Assembly (NCBI RefSeq): GCF_016653465.1
Contig: NZ_NHSQ01000110.1
Location: 18,457 to 82,456 of the forward strand
DNA length: 64,000 nt
Origin: Thiocystis minor
Lineage (GTDB): Bacteria > Pseudomonadota > Gammaproteobacteria > Chromatiales > Chromatiaceae
Reading direction: 5' to 3'
A model generated the notes under the pieces. It did no database searches. It was not told the DNA's origin and saw only the letters and a list, made by a program, of their open reading frames with translations. This document shows positions 48,945 through 63,154 of this stretch, one piece after another. Numbering within the stretch: the first letter of the stretch is position 1; every line of letters starts with the position of its first letter. A program made the position numbers and the translations under genes.

Positions 48945-49592
48945 ATGTCGAATCTCGACCAACTAACCGCTCTTTTACAAGATAAACCAAGCGTTGACCT
49001 GGCTGTTAAATTGCGTGGAGCAACCGCCGATGCGCATGCCGCGATCGAACGATTGCCAATCATGCTCCGCCTGACCTCTCGGGAGGTAACCCAAGACGAC
49101 TACAGGCGCTATCTCCATGTCATCTCTGGCATCTATATCGTCGTGGAAACGGCTTTGTTCAAGGGTCTTGACGATGCCCTGCGCGAGCATTTAGGGGTGC
49201 GTCCTAAGTTGCCCATGTTGCTTCGCGACCTGGAAGAACAAGCCGGCCAGGCGCCTGCAATGATCGCCGAACGGGATCCGCGGTACTTCGAGACTCGCGG
49301 CACCAGTGCCATCGTTGGCGGTCTCTATGTCTTGGAAGGTGCGACCCTGGGCGGACGGACGATTGCCAGACACTTGCGTCGAATCCTGGGAGCCAAACTT
49401 GGTTCTGCATCCTTTCTGGACTTCCATGGCGAGCAAACGTCCACGCACTGGAAGCGTTTTTCCACCGCGCTGGAGACTTTCAGCACCGATGGGACACTGC
49501 TGCCGGACGAGGTGATCGCTGGCGCACTCGTTACCTTCGATACCATTTACCGCTGGCTGGAACAAGCGGATTCCACGCACCGAAACATCTGA
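48945..49592 (+). CDS. Heme oxygenase (biliverdin-producing)
   Basis: A 215-residue all-helical enzyme that opens heme to biliverdin, iron and CO. The proximal His is in LRGATADAHAAIERLP (His31). The distal-helix glycines are in VGGLYVLEGATLGGR, and YRRYLHVISGIYIVVE is also typical of the BphO/HmuO group. In many proteobacteria the product serves bacteriophytochromes or iron recovery; no phytochrome gene is nearby. AGGGA precedes the ATG. Followed 57 bp later by the yceH-like gene. Confidence 0.9.
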   Translation: MSNLDQLTALLQDKPSVDLAVKLRGATADAHAAIERLPIMLRLTSREVTQDDYRRYLHVISGIYIVVETALFKGLDDALREHLGVRPKLPMLLRDLEEQAGQAPAMIAERDPRYFETRGTSAIVGGLYVLEGATLGGRTIARHLRRILGAKLGSASFLDFHGEQTSTHWKRFSTALETFSTDGTLLPDEVIAGALVTFDTIYRWLEQADSTHRNI

Positions 49593-49649
49593 GGGATAGA
49601 CCTTCTATCAAAGCTGTTTTAGCGCATCGTCAGAGAGAACGAAACGACC

Positions 49650-50330
49650 ATGAACACCAAAGAGACCGATGCTCCAGATGCGCTGCTGAATCCGGCAGAG
49701 GCGCGCATCATTGGTTGCCTGATGGAGAAACAACGCACAACGCCGGATCAGTATCCACTGACACTGAACAGCCTGGTGAGCGCCTGCAACCAGAAAAGCG
49801 CCCGTCATCCCGTGATGAATCTGACTCCGGGCGAAGTCGGGCATGCCGTCAACCGGTTACGCGATCGAGGTCTGATCCATGCCAGCCTCTCGGGGCGTTC
49901 AGAACGCTTCGATCATAAGATGGTCGGAACCTTCTTCCTCAGTCGCCAGGAACAGGCATTACTGTGTATTCTGATACTGCGTGGACCGCAAACGCTCGGC
50001 GAATTGCGCACCAACACGGCACGCATGGCTGATTTCGCGGACTTGGATCAGGTCTCGGCAATCCTGCAGGGCATGGCAGCGCGAGACCATGCGCTCGTCG
50101 TCGAATTGCCGAGATCGCCCGGCAAGCGCGAGGAACGCTACGCGCATCTGCTGTGCGGTCAGCCACAGGCAGAGGAATTCGCCAGCGTTGAACCAAGAAC
50201 GGAATCGCCGGCGGTCCTTGCGGCTCAAGACAGCCGGATCGAAGCGCTTGAGGAAGAAGTCGCATCCCTGCGCGCAGATCTGAGTCGGCTCTGGAAACTC
50301 ACTGGGCTAGCCGATCAAAGCGGCGATTGA
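49650..50330 (+). CDS. YceH family protein (DUF480)
   Basis: A 226-residue tandem winged-helix protein. The family opening LNPAEARIIGCLMEKQRTTP and YPLTLNSLVSACNQKSAR are unmistakable; FLSRQEQALLCILILRGPQT begins the second winged helix. A C-terminal coiled coil (RIEALEEEVASLRADLSRLW) completes the protein. Its molecular role is not established. Convergent with parE. Confidence 0.93.
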   Translation: MNTKETDAPDALLNPAEARIIGCLMEKQRTTPDQYPLTLNSLVSACNQKSARHPVMNLTPGEVGHAVNRLRDRGLIHASLSGRSERFDHKMVGTFFLSRQEQALLCILILRGPQTLGELRTNTARMADFADLDQVSAILQGMAARDHALVVELPRSPGKREERYAHLLCGQPQAEEFASVEPRTESPAVLAAQDSRIEALEEEVASLRADLSRLWKLTGLADQSGD

Positions 50331-50385
50331 TAGCAACGCGAAAATCAACAAACGTTGCGACTGATGCGCTTTAAGTCATTTTTGG

Positions 50386-53260
<2,875 letters not shown>

Positions 53261-53264
<4 letters not shown>

Positions 53265-53557
53265 AGCGCCTCCTTCGCGCAGTCTGCCGTCGCTTTTTTT
53301 AAGCTGTCGACCTCGCGCTTGAGGCGGATCACCTCCGCGCGCAGACGCGACAGCTCCATCTCCTCCGGCGTGACCTTCCGGGTACCCGCGCCATCGAGCA
53401 TGCCAGCATCGGACGCCTTGACCCAGTTGCGCAAGGTCTGCTCGACCAAACCCATCTCCTTGGCCACGGTGCCAACGGTTTTGCCATCCTTGACGCGCTT
53501 GACCGCCTGAGCCTTGAACGCGGCGGTGCACTCCTGCTTCGGGATCTTCTGCATCAT
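53261..53557 (-). CDS. IS3-family transposase orfA
   Basis: A 98-residue helix-turn-helix protein with a leucine-zipper-like C-terminus (ELSRLRAEVIRLKREVDSLK). FKAQAVKRVKDGKTVGTVAK, then LRNWVKASD, match IS3 orfA. It appears intact. In IS3 elements orfA and orfB are joined by programmed -1 frameshifting; the 4-bp stop/start overlap here could alternatively allow reinitiation. Confidence 0.9.
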
Positions 53558-53749
53558 CGTCTCCAGTGTGAACGTTAGTTGACGTCACCCTTGGAAGACG
53601 AAATTTCGGGGGAACCTCAGATCGGTCGTCCTCCGCAAAACGAAACCTTACAGCCGCTAAACAGGCAGAATGTCTGGATTGGACCGTGTTGGTTTGACCG
53701 CTCAACCCAGCTAGGCTACCGTACCGCCTAAAGCCCGATCCAGAAGCCA

Positions 53750-53995
53750 ATGAAAAAACCAGCCACCCCGCCCCCGCCATCCTTCGAGCAGGCCCTGAAC
53801 GAGTTGGAAAGCGTTGTCGATGCCCTGGAAAAGGGTGAGATGACACTCGAGGACTCGCTGGCGGCCTTCGAGCGCGGCATCGGTCTCACCCGCGTCTGCC
53901 AGCAGGCATTGGACACGGCCGAGCAGCGGGTGCGCATTCTCACCGATGCCCGGCCCGAGGCCGAGCCAGAACCTTTCGAGCCCCATGACCCATAA
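53750..53995 (+). CDS. xseB: Exodeoxyribonuclease VII small subunit
   Basis: An 81-residue helical subunit that partners XseA in degrading single-stranded [23 protein letters not shown] and [20 protein letters not shown] are the family core. It overlaps ispA by 11 bp, the classical xseB-ispA arrangement. Upstream, 130 bp separate it from the IS element. Confidence 0.95.
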   Translation: MKKPATPPPPSFEQALNELESVVDALEKGEMTLEDSLAAFERGIGLTRVCQQALDTAEQRVRILTDARPEAEPEPFEPHDP

Positions 53996-54878
53996 CCAAC
54001 TGGACACCTACCGGACACGCTGTCAGGCGCGTCTCGAAACCGCGCTCGACGAACTTCTGCCGCGCGCCAGCGTACCGCCTCTGCGCCTGCACGAGGCCAT
54101 GCGTTATTCGGTGCTGGGCGGCGGCAAGCGCATCCGTCCGCTGCTGACCTACGCGACCGGCGAGGCGCTCGGCATCGATCCCGCCCGGCTCGACCGTCCC
54201 GCCTGCGCGGTGGAATTCATCCACGCCTACTCGCTGATCCACGACGATCTCCCGGCGATGGACGACGATGACCTGCGCCGCGGACGCCCCACCTGTCACC
54301 GCGCCTTCGACGACGCAACCGCCATCCTCGCCGGCGATGCGCTGCAAACCCTGGCCTTCCAGGCGCTTGCAGAGGCCACCGGACTGGATGCCCGAATCCG
54401 GATCGCGATGGTGGAGCATCTGGCCCGCGCCAGCGGCTCGCGCGGCATGGTCGGCGGTCAGGCGCTGGATCTGGAGGCCGAGGGCAAGGCGCTCGATGTC
54501 GCCAGGCTCGAACATATCCACATCCACAAGACCGGCGCGCTGATTCGCGCCTCCGTGCAGATGGGCATCCTGGCCCACGGCTCGCTCGATGCGGACCACG
54601 CCGAGCGTCTGGACCGGTACGCCAAGTGTCTCGGACTGGCGTTCCAGATCCAGGACGACGTGCTCGACGTGGAAGGCGAAACTGCGCAGATCGGCAAGAC
54701 CGCCGGGCGCGATCAGGCGCTCGACAAGGCCACCTACCCGGCCCTGGTCGGACTGGCCGAGGCGAAGGAGATGGCGGCCGATCTGATCGGCGAGGCGCTG
54801 ACGGCCATCGAGATCCTGCCGGACGGCGCCGATCCGTTGCGCTGGATCGCGAGCGCATTGCTCGGTCGCAGGAACTGA
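53985..54878 (+). CDS. ispA: (2E,6E)-farnesyl diphosphate synthase
   Basis: A 297-residue prenyl transferase making farnesyl diphosphate from IPP and DMAPP/GPP. The first Asp-rich motif [15 protein letters not shown] and the second [10 protein letters not shown] are intact, with GGGKRIRP for substrate binding. ATG at 53985 chosen within the xseB end. In many gammaproteobacteria dxs follows; here the next gene is convergent kdsA, so dxs is not in this cluster. Confidence 0.96.
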   Translation: MTHNQLDTYRTRCQARLETALDELLPRASVPPLRLHEAMRYSVLGGGKRIRPLLTYATGEALGIDPARLDRPACAVEFIHAYSLIHDDLPAMDDDDLRRGRPTCHRAFDDATAILAGDALQTLAFQALAEATGLDARIRIAMVEHLARASGSRGMVGGQALDLEAEGKALDVARLEHIHIHKTGALIRASVQMGILAHGSLDADHAERLDRYAKCLGLAFQIQDDVLDVEGETAQIGKTAGRDQALDKATYPALVGLAEAKEMAADLIGEALTAIEILPDGADPLRWIASALLGRRN

Positions 54879-54917
54879 CTCCTAACGACCTGGAAGACGT
54901 CTCTTGAAGGGGTCAAT

Positions 54918-55744
54918 TTAGGATTCAGCCAATCCCGCCGCCTTGACCACCCGATCAAGCTCAACCAGCGTCGTCAGCAACTCCCGCATCCGCCCCAGCG
55001 GCCAGGCATTCGGCCCATCGCTCAGCGCCTCGTCGGGGCGCGGGTGGGTCTCCATGAACAGTCCGGCGACTCCGGCGGCGACGGCGGCCCGCGCCAGCAC
55101 GGGGACGAATTCGCGCTGTCCGCCCGAACGATCCCCCTGCCCTCCCGGCAATTGCACCGAATGGGTGGCGTCGAAGACCACCGGACAGCCGGTCTCGCGC
55201 ATGACGGCCAGCGCGCGCATGTCCGAAATCAGATTGTTATAGCCGAAGGAAACCCCCCGCTCGCAGACCATGATCTGCCGATTGCCCGTCGAACGCGCCT
55301 TGTCGACCACATGGCGCATGTCCCAGGGCGCGAGAAACTGGCCTTTTTTGAGGTTGACCGGCTTGCCCTGACTGGCGACCGCGCGGATGAAATTGGTCTG
55401 TCGGCAGAGAAAGGCCGGGGTCTGGAGCACGTCGACAACGGCGGCGACTTCATTGAGCGGCGTGTCCTCGTGGACATCGGTCAACACCGGGACGCCGATG
55501 CGTTCGCGCACGGCTTCCAGAATCCGCAGACCCTCCTCAAGACCCGGACCGCGAAAGCTGCCAGCCGAGGAACGGTTGGCCTTGTCGAAGGAGGATTTGT
55601 AGATGAAGGGGATGCCGAGCGCGTCGGTCATCTCCTTGAGCGCGCCGGCCGTTTCTTCCGCCAGCGTCTCGCTCTCGATTACGCAGGGTCCGGCGATCAG
55701 GAAGAGCGGGCGGTCGATGCCTGCCTCAAAATGGGCGAGCCGCA

Positions 55745-55745
<1 letters not shown>
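54918..55745 (-). CDS. kdsA: 3-deoxy-8-phosphooctulonate synthase (KDO8P synthase)
   Basis: A 275-residue TIM-barrel enzyme that condenses arabinose 5-phosphate with phosphoenolpyruvate for LPS core synthesis. [34 protein letters not shown] and the [11 protein letters not shown] segment are typical. Two adjacent ATG codons exist at 55748 and 55745; either overlaps the pyrG stop. A pyrG-kdsA order is common (often followed by eno), but here kdsA is last, convergent with ispA. Confidence 0.96.
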
Positions 55746-57445
<1,700 letters not shown>

Positions 57446-57532
57446 CTACCAAAATCGCGGCGTCGGCTCAATCGGATCGCTGCCGCCTGCAAAGTCAGCA
57501 GGGTAGGGTAATACGTACACGAACCCTTGCCC

Positions 57533-57560
57533 TTGTAATTTGTCACCGATACAGTTACAA
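57533..57560. promoter_or_regulatory. Dyad upstream of fnr
   Basis: TTGTAA (57533-57538) and TTACAA (57555-57560) form an inverted repeat, with inner TGT / ACA also symmetric, about 12 bp upstream of the FNR box. It may be an operator for another regulator in the pyrG-fnr intergenic region. Sequence symmetry only. Confidence 0.35.
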
Positions 57561-57571
57561 ATCACGCATTC

Positions 57572-57585
57572 TTGATCCAGATCAA
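57572..57585. promoter_or_regulatory. FNR-box
   Basis: TTGATCCAGATCAA is a perfect match to the FNR/Anr consensus TTGATNNNNATCAA. It lies 44 bp before the fnr start codon and about 185 bp upstream of the divergent pyrG start. The short distance to the fnr start suggests a site at or near the promoter, as in negative autoregulation of fnr; this is inference. Confidence 0.85.
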
Positions 57586-57629
57586 ATGGCAGACCAAAAT
57601 CGAGCTGCCGATGGTGAGGGGGCGCTGCC

Positions 57630-58391
57630 ATGAGTCAATTCAAAGTCATTTCATTGGAATCCATTCGAGTCGCGTGCAAGAACTGTACGCTGACCTCGCT
57701 GTGTTTGCCCATGGGCCTGTCTCCGGAAGACGTGGAGCGTCTCGACGAAATCGTCAAACGCGCCCGACCCTTGCATCGCGGCGATTATCTGTTTCGCGAG
57801 GGCGACCGGTTCCGGGCGCTCTATGTCGTCAAGACCGGATCGGTCAAGACCTTCGCGCCCAGTTCCGAGGGCGGCGAGCAGGTTCTGGGATTCCATCTCC
57901 CCGGCGAGATCATCGGCCTGGACGCCATCGACAAGGATGTACACGCCTGTTCCGCCAAGATCCTTGAAACCTCCGCGATCTGCGAAATCCCCTTCACCAG
58001 ACTCGAAGACCTGACCGCGACCACCCCCAGCCTTCAGCATCAGATGTACCGACTGCTCAGCAAGGAGATCGGTCAGGATACCGACATGCTGCTGCTGCTC
58101 GGCAAGAAGAACGCGGAGGAACGTCTGGCCGCGTTTCTGTTGAGTCTCTCGCAACGTCTGCACAAGCGCGGTCTCTCGCCGTCCGATTTCTATCTCAGCA
58201 TGTCGCGCCACGAGATCGGCAACTATCTGGGGCTCGCGGTCGAAACCGTCAGCCGACTGTTCACGCGCTTCCAGGAAGACGGTCTGATGTGCGTGGACCG
58301 CAAGCATATCCAGTTGCTCAATCTGCCCGCGCTGGAATCCCTGGTAGGCGGCTCCGGGCAGGGCCGGCGCCAGCAGCAACAGCAGACCTAA
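57630..58391 (+). CDS. fnr: Fumarate/nitrate reduction transcriptional regulator (FNR)
   Basis: A 253-residue oxygen sensor. The [4Fe-4S] ligands are Cys16, Cys19, Cys25 (ACKNCTLTSLC) and Cys118 (SAICEIPF), in the same positions as the E. coli set. The cNMP-binding-like fold and the DNA-reading helix (SRHEIGNYLGLAVETVSRLF, with the E-SR contact residues) are present, so it should bind TTGATNNNNATCAA. The C-terminus carries an extra RRQQQQQT tail. It overlaps the convergent dnaQ end by 4 bp. Confidence 0.95.
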   Translation: MSQFKVISLESIRVACKNCTLTSLCLPMGLSPEDVERLDEIVKRARPLHRGDYLFREGDRFRALYVVKTGSVKTFAPSSEGGEQVLGFHLPGEIIGLDAIDKDVHACSAKILETSAICEIPFTRLEDLTATTPSLQHQMYRLLSKEIGQDTDMLLLLGKKNAEERLAAFLLSLSQRLHKRGLSPSDFYLSMSRHEIGNYLGLAVETVSRLFTRFQEDGLMCVDRKHIQLLNLPALESLVGGSGQGRRQQQQQT

Positions 58392-59107
58392 TCCGCCTTC
58401 AGCCATAGACAGCCGTCCGCGCTTGCCGCCTGAATGGCCGCCAGACGCGCCGCATGCGCGGCACAACTGATGTCATCGGCATGGACCACGCGCAGACGCG
58501 CGCGCCCAGGATCAATCCGACCGCGATGCCGGGTGCGCGGATCGCGTCCTCCCGCTTCGGAGAGCTCATCCCCCAGGTGGAGCGCGACTTGCCCACCGGT
58601 CATCGCGAGATAGACGTCCGCCAGAATCTCGGCGTCGAGCAAGGCGCCATGCAGATCCCGGTGCGAGTTGTCGACGGCATAGCGCTTGCAGAGCGCGTCC
58701 AGTCCGTTGCGTTGCCCCGGATGCAGCCGCCGCGCCATCGCAAGCGTATCGGTCACCTCGCACCGGTCTTGAATCCTGGGCGTCCCGTCCCGCCAACGCT
58801 GCAATTCGTGATCCAGGAACCCGACATCGAACGGGGCGTTGTGGATGATCAACTCCGCGCCCTCGACATAGCGCAGAAAATCCTCCGCGACCTCGGCAAA
58901 ACGCGGCTTGTCGGCGAGGAAGGCGTTGGTGATGCCGTGGACATTCGCCGCCCCGGCGTCGATCTCGCGATCCGGCTGGAGATATTGGTGGAAAGCGTTG
59001 CGTGTAAGCCGGCGGTCGATCAACTCGACGCAGCCAATCTCGATAATCCGGTGCCCTTCCCTGGGATCCAGCCCCGTGGTCTCGGTATCAAGAACGACCT
59101 GACGCAT
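58388..59107 (-). CDS. dnaQ: DNA polymerase III epsilon subunit (proofreading exonuclease)
   Basis: A 239-residue 3'-5' exonuclease. Exo[10 protein letters not shown], Exo[16 protein letters not shown] and Exo[21 protein letters not shown] (H-x4-D) are all present. The start at 59107 ([12 protein letters not shown]) matches the family; the preceding open sequence lies inside rnhA. The C-terminal beta-binding/alpha-binding part is short and divergent. It overlaps rnhA by 20 bp. Confidence 0.95.
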   Translation of the reverse strand: MRQVVLDTETTGLDPREGHRIIEIGCVELIDRRLTRNAFHQYLQPDREIDAGAANVHGITNAFLADKPRFAEVAEDFLRYVEGAELIIHNAPFDVGFLDHELQRWRDGTPRIQDRCEVTDTLAMARRLHPGQRNGLDALCKRYAVDNSHRDLHGALLDAEILADVYLAMTGGQVALHLGDELSEAGGRDPRTRHRGRIDPGRARLRVVHADDISCAAHAARLAAIQAASADGCLWLKAD

Positions 59108-59549
59108 TCCGCCCTCCCGAACCGGGCACGCCCTGATTGGCCAGTCGGTCGGCACGCTCGTTCTCGGGGTGTCCCGTATGACCCCTGACCCACCGCCAGA
59201 GCACCTCGTGACCGCCGAGCGCGGCATCGAGCCGCTCCCAGAGATCCCGGTTCTTGACCGGTTGGCGGTTGGCGGTGCGCCAGCCGTTGCGCTTCCAATT
59301 GGACATCCACTCGCCGACCCCGCGCTTGACGTACTGCGAGTCGGTGGTGATCTCGATTCGGCTGGGCCGTTTCAGCGATTCCAGCGCGACGATGACCGCC
59401 ATCAGCTCCATGCGGTTATTGGTCGTCTCGCGCTCGCCGCCGCACAGTTCCTTTTCGGCCTCGCCCCAACGCAGCAGCACGCCCCAGCCGCCCGGCCCTG
59501 GGTTCCCCTTGCAGGCGCCGTCGGTAAAGGCTTGCACGCTCTCAGACAT
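59088..59549 (-). CDS. rnhA: Ribonuclease HI
   Basis: A 153-residue enzyme that cuts RNA in RNA-DNA hybrids. The four acidic catalytic residues are in [31 protein letters not shown] and NERADRLA. Start at 59549 ([11 protein letters not shown]). The rnhA-dnaQ pair next to a methyltransferase and mltD is the conserved E. coli-type neighbourhood, although both genes run the same way here. Confidence 0.97.
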   Translation of the reverse strand: MSESVQAFTDGACKGNPGPGGWGVLLRWGEAEKELCGGERETTNNRMELMAVIVALESLKRPSRIEITTDSQYVKRGVGEWMSNWKRNGWRTANRQPVKNRDLWERLDAALGGHEVLWRWVRGHTGHPENERADRLANQGVPGSGGRNASGRS

Positions 59550-60306
59550 GACTTCTACCCCGTGTCGTCGGTCGCACGGCATTGCCCGGCAAAAGGGCGT
59601 GCCGCCGTTTCCAGGATGGTTTCAGAGGGGTGAGGGTGGCGACCCGCTTGACCGCCCGGATGACGTAGCCGCCACTCAGCGCCGGCCAGAAGCGCCGCCC
59701 CAACGACTCGATCGGCGCGCAATGCGCACCCTGCGCGCTCCGCAAGGGCGGGCAGAACAGGATGCGTTCGCAAAACTCGATGGCAAACCCGGCGTCGGTA
59801 AGCCACGCCTCGACTTGCGACGGCATTCTGAAGCGACCGCACCAGGGCATCCGCCCAGTGACGCTCAACAGCAATCCCCAGAGACCCCAGGCACTGAACG
59901 CATTGAAGCCCACGATGATCACGCGCCCATCGGGGATCAACACCCGCTCGACCTCGCGCAGCACGGCCCGCGGGTCGTCCGTGAAGTCCAGCGTATGCGG
60001 CAACAGGATGGCGTCGATACTGTCGGTCGCCAGCGGAAGCTGGCTCTCCAGACCGACGATTTCCAGCCCGCGTTGCCCGGACGGCTGCTCGGGAGGCAGC
60101 ATGACCCGGTGACGGATGCGGCTGGAGTCCAGCGCCTCGCGAAAAATCTCGGTTGGACCAAGCTGCACCAGATAATAGCCGAAGGTCTGATTGAGCTGAC
60201 GCCGCACACACTCGCTTTCGGCCCTGGCGACTTTCCGTCCCAGCGGGGAGCGATACCAGTCTTGAAGCCGCTTGAACGGAGATGTCCAGCGTTGGGAAAC
60301 AGTCAT
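59542..60306 (-). CDS. SAM-dependent methyltransferase (YafS-like)
   Basis: A 254-residue class I methyltransferase. The core [20 protein letters not shown], then [20 protein letters not shown], matches Methyltransf_11; motif I is weak ([12 protein letters not shown]). In E. coli yafS sits beside rnhA-dnaQ, which supports the assignment by synteny. Substrate unknown. Start at 60306 ([12 protein letters not shown]) preferred over 60342. It overlaps rnhA by 8 bp and is divergent from mltD. Confidence 0.85.
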   Translation of the reverse strand: MTVSQRWTSPFKRLQDWYRSPLGRKVARAESECVRRQLNQTFGYYLVQLGPTEIFREALDSSRIRHRVMLPPEQPSGQRGLEIVGLESQLPLATDSIDAILLPHTLDFTDDPRAVLREVERVLIPDGRVIIVGFNAFSAWGLWGLLLSVTGRMPWCGRFRMPSQVEAWLTDAGFAIEFCERILFCPPLRSAQGAHCAPIESLGRRFWPALSGGYVIRAVKRVATLTPLKPSWKRRHALLPGNAVRPTTRGRSHV

Positions 60307-60482
60307 GCGGATGCCTCTCTTTGAGGTGCACATGGTACCCATGATCGCGAACGCTGTCGTGCGACCGAACGAGGAATATCCGCATTCAAGCCTGGAATTA
60401 TGAGCGTCCTTTGCGTATCATGTGCCCTGAAAAAAATAATATTTCGCTTAAACAAGCAGTTAAAAATTTAAATGGGGTTCCA

Positions 60483-61910
60483 ATGCCTGATGCCAGACTT
60501 TTGGGACGCGCCGTTTGTGCGCTCGTCGCCCTTGCCTTGCCGCTGCTGAACGGTTGTGCTAAGCAATCCGATGTCACCGCCTTCAACAATGTCGATGGCG
60601 CCTACTCGGGCATGGTCTCCGCCCGCGAATACGGCTTCGTCAGACCCGCCGAGGATGTCCGGGTCGCGGGCAACTCCAGGTCAAGGGTGGCAAACCGTCT
60701 CCCGACGGGAGATGTCTGGGGCCGGGTTCGTTCCGGCATGCAACTGAATCTGCACGCCGACTCCCGCATCGATTCCACGCTTGAGCGTTTCCGCCGCGAT
60801 CCCCGCTATCTGGAAAAAATGTCGCAACAGGCGACGCCCTATCTGCCGACCATCGTCGCCGAGATCGAGCGACGCGGATTCCCCATGGAGTTGGCGCTTC
60901 TCCCTCATGTCGAAAGTCGTTACAACCCGGCGGCAACCTCGCCCAAGGCCGCTGGCGGCCTGTGGCAGTTCATGCCCTACACCGCCCGCGAGATGGGGCT
61001 GCGCATGGATAACGGATACGACGAGCGGCGCGATGTCGTCGCTTCGACGCGCGCCGCCATGGACTATCTGGATCAGCTCAGCCGGCGCTTCGATGGCGAT
61101 TGGGAACTCGCCATGGCCGCCTACAATTGCGGTCCCGGCCGGGTCGAGGCCGCTCTTGAGGCCAACCGTCGCAATGGCAAACCCACCGATTTCTGGTCCT
61201 TGAATCTACCGAACGAGACCAAGCAATACGTCCCGCAGATCCTCGCCACGGCTCGACTAGTCGCCGATTCGCGCAAATACGGGCAGCGACTCCCAGCGAT
61301 TGCCGATCGCCCCCGCACCGAGATGTTACTGACCAACACGCCCATGAATCTAGTCAAGGTCGCGACCGCCGCCGGCGTGGACTTCGCCGAGATCCAGCGA
61401 CTGAATCCCGAGATTACATCGAAATGGGCAGGGAACAAGGACATCGCCCAACTCATGGTACCCGCCGGAACGGGCGCCAAACTCAGCCCCGCCGCGGCGA
61501 AATCGGTCAGGGTCATGTCGATGACGGTCGGGGCCGACGCCTCGCGAACCGCCGTCCGTCTCCATCAGAGGCAGCCCACCGTCGCGAACGTCAATCTCGT
61601 GGACGACAAGGTCCACCAGGTCAAAAACGGCGAGACCCTGACATCGATCGCGCTGCGACATGGGATTGCGCGAGACAATCTTGCCGAATGGAATGGTCTT
61701 TCGCCTCGCGACCCCCTGCTGCCGGGTCAGACACTGCGGATCCCCAAACAGGAAGCGCAGAACCTTGTCACCCACTGGGTGCGCAAGGGCGACTCCATCG
61801 AGACCATCGCCCGCCGCTATGGCGTGACCGTCACGGAAATCCGACGCTGGAACAGAATCACCGACAATCGTCTGAAACAGGGCGAAAAACTGCGCATCTA
61901 TCGGAGCTGA
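60483..61910 (+). CDS. mltD: Membrane-bound lytic murein transglycosylase D
   Basis: A 475-residue lipoprotein that cleaves peptidoglycan glycan strands. The lipobox LLNGC gives the lipidated Cys near residue 24. The SLT domain has the catalytic Glu in LPHVESRYNPAATSPKAAG with GLWQFMP. Two LysM repeats follow (VKNGETLTSIALRHGI and VRKGDSIETIARRYGV). The start at 60483 has a GGGG upstream and gives a proper signal peptide. In E. coli gloB lies between mltD and yafS; it is missing here. Confidence 0.95.
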   Translation: MPDARLLGRAVCALVALALPLLNGCAKQSDVTAFNNVDGAYSGMVSAREYGFVRPAEDVRVAGNSRSRVANRLPTGDVWGRVRSGMQLNLHADSRIDSTLERFRRDPRYLEKMSQQATPYLPTIVAEIERRGFPMELALLPHVESRYNPAATSPKAAGGLWQFMPYTAREMGLRMDNGYDERRDVVASTRAAMDYLDQLSRRFDGDWELAMAAYNCGPGRVEAALEANRRNGKPTDFWSLNLPNETKQYVPQILATARLVADSRKYGQRLPAIADRPRTEMLLTNTPMNLVKVATAAGVDFAEIQRLNPEITSKWAGNKDIAQLMVPAGTGAKLSPAAAKSVRVMSMTVGADASRTAVRLHQRQPTVANVNLVDDKVHQVKNGETLTSIALRHGIARDNLAEWNGLSPRDPLLPGQTLRIPKQEAQNLVTHWVRKGDSIETIARRYGVTVTEIRRWNRITDNRLKQGEKLRIYRS

Positions 61911-61943
61911 ACGAGGGTCTCCTCCTAACCGACCCCAAACGCA

Positions 61944-63137
61944 ATGGCCATCGCCCGGATCGCCTTCAATCTGCAGTGGAGAAGTTGCCATGCCCTCCAC
62001 AACGACGCGCTCCTGCTCGCCCGGCTGAATCCTTGGCGGGATGTTCTCCCGCCTGAACTCGAAGCAGGCATCAGTGGCGGATCCCGTGGCGATCGGAGCA
62101 GTCATGCATTCGCCCCCGGCGTTCTGACGTCTCCTTTTCAAGAAGATCGGCTGATCTCGCTCGAACCCCGTCATTTCGACCACCCCCATTTGACGCCGGA
62201 AGACGCCGAGCCACGTCTTGGGCGCTTTTATCCAGGCAAATTCATCAGGCCACCGGCGTCCGGCGCCATCGCGAATCAGCAGCCGATTCGAGTTGTTGAC
62301 ACCAGACCGGAGCAACTCCGAATCGACCTCAACCACCCGCTGGCCGCGTATCCGCTGCGTCTGGATCTCCAGATCGAAGACATCGCAAATCAGGACGTGG
62401 AACGCGGCGGGCGCTGCAATGAGGTCGCGGATCTGATCGCCGGCGGCGGTCCGGGGATGCAGGCGCGTTGGCGCGATCTGCCAACCGATTTCTGGTCGGG
62501 CCAGCCGTTCCGGCGTCAGAATTCAGGCCCCGATGCGGATTTCTACCAACAGCCACGTTTTGTCGACCATCTCGACCGCACGGCTATCGGTCAAATCAGC
62601 GCGCTCCATGGCAGCCTGATCCCCGACGAAGCGAGGATTCTGGATCTGATGTCGAGTTGGCATTCGCACCTTCCCGGCACGCTGAAGACCTGTCAGGTCA
62701 CCGGACTCGGCATGAACGCCGACGAACTTGCCGCAAACCCGATGCTCCAACAACGCCTAGTCCATGATCTCAACGCGGAGCCGAGGGTTCCCTGCGAGGA
62801 TCACGCCTTCGATGCCGTCATCTGCACCGCCTCGGTGGAATATCTGACGCAGCCCCTGGCGGTCTTCCGGGACATCGCCCGGGTCTTGCGTCCTGGCGGA
62901 ATCTTCATCGTCAGTTTCTCAAACCGATGGTTTCCGCCCAAGACCATCCAGCTCTGGCCAGCGCTCCACGAATTCGAGCGACCCGGTCTGGTGCTCGACT
63001 ATTTTCTGGAATCCGGCCTGTTTCAGGATCTCGAAACCTGGTCGATGCGCGGACTGCCCCGCCCGCCGGACGACAAATATGCCGATCGGCTACCCCACTC
63101 GGACCCGGTTCACGCGGTCTGGGGACGGCGAGTCTGA
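61944..63137 (+). CDS. FKBP-like (SlyD-type) domain fused to class I methyltransferase
   Basis: A 397-residue two-domain protein. Residues about 20-150 resemble an FKBP/SlyD-type peptidyl-prolyl isomerase: LPPELEAGISGGSRGDR, then GRFYPGKFIRP and the diagnostic RIDLNHPLAAYPLRLDLQI. The SlyD His-rich tail and some FKBP active-site aromatics are not evident. Residues about 200-397 form a methyltransferase: DARILDLMSSWHSHLP-like motif I (here EARILDLM), DAVICTASVEYLTQP, VLRPGGIFIVSFSNRWFPPK and a closing SDPVHAVWG. Function unknown; a chaperone-assisted or target-directed methyltransferase is possible. Confidence 0.82.
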   Translation: MAIARIAFNLQWRSCHALHNDALLLARLNPWRDVLPPELEAGISGGSRGDRSSHAFAPGVLTSPFQEDRLISLEPRHFDHPHLTPEDAEPRLGRFYPGKFIRPPASGAIANQQPIRVVDTRPEQLRIDLNHPLAAYPLRLDLQIEDIANQDVERGGRCNEVADLIAGGGPGMQARWRDLPTDFWSGQPFRRQNSGPDADFYQQPRFVDHLDRTAIGQISALHGSLIPDEARILDLMSSWHSHLPGTLKTCQVTGLGMNADELAANPMLQQRLVHDLNAEPRVPCEDHAFDAVICTASVEYLTQPLAVFRDIARVLRPGGIFIVSFSNRWFPPKTIQLWPALHEFERPGLVLDYFLESGLFQDLETWSMRGLPRPPDDKYADRLPHSDPVHAVWGRRV

Positions 63138-63154
63138 GTCAACGCGAGGATCGC

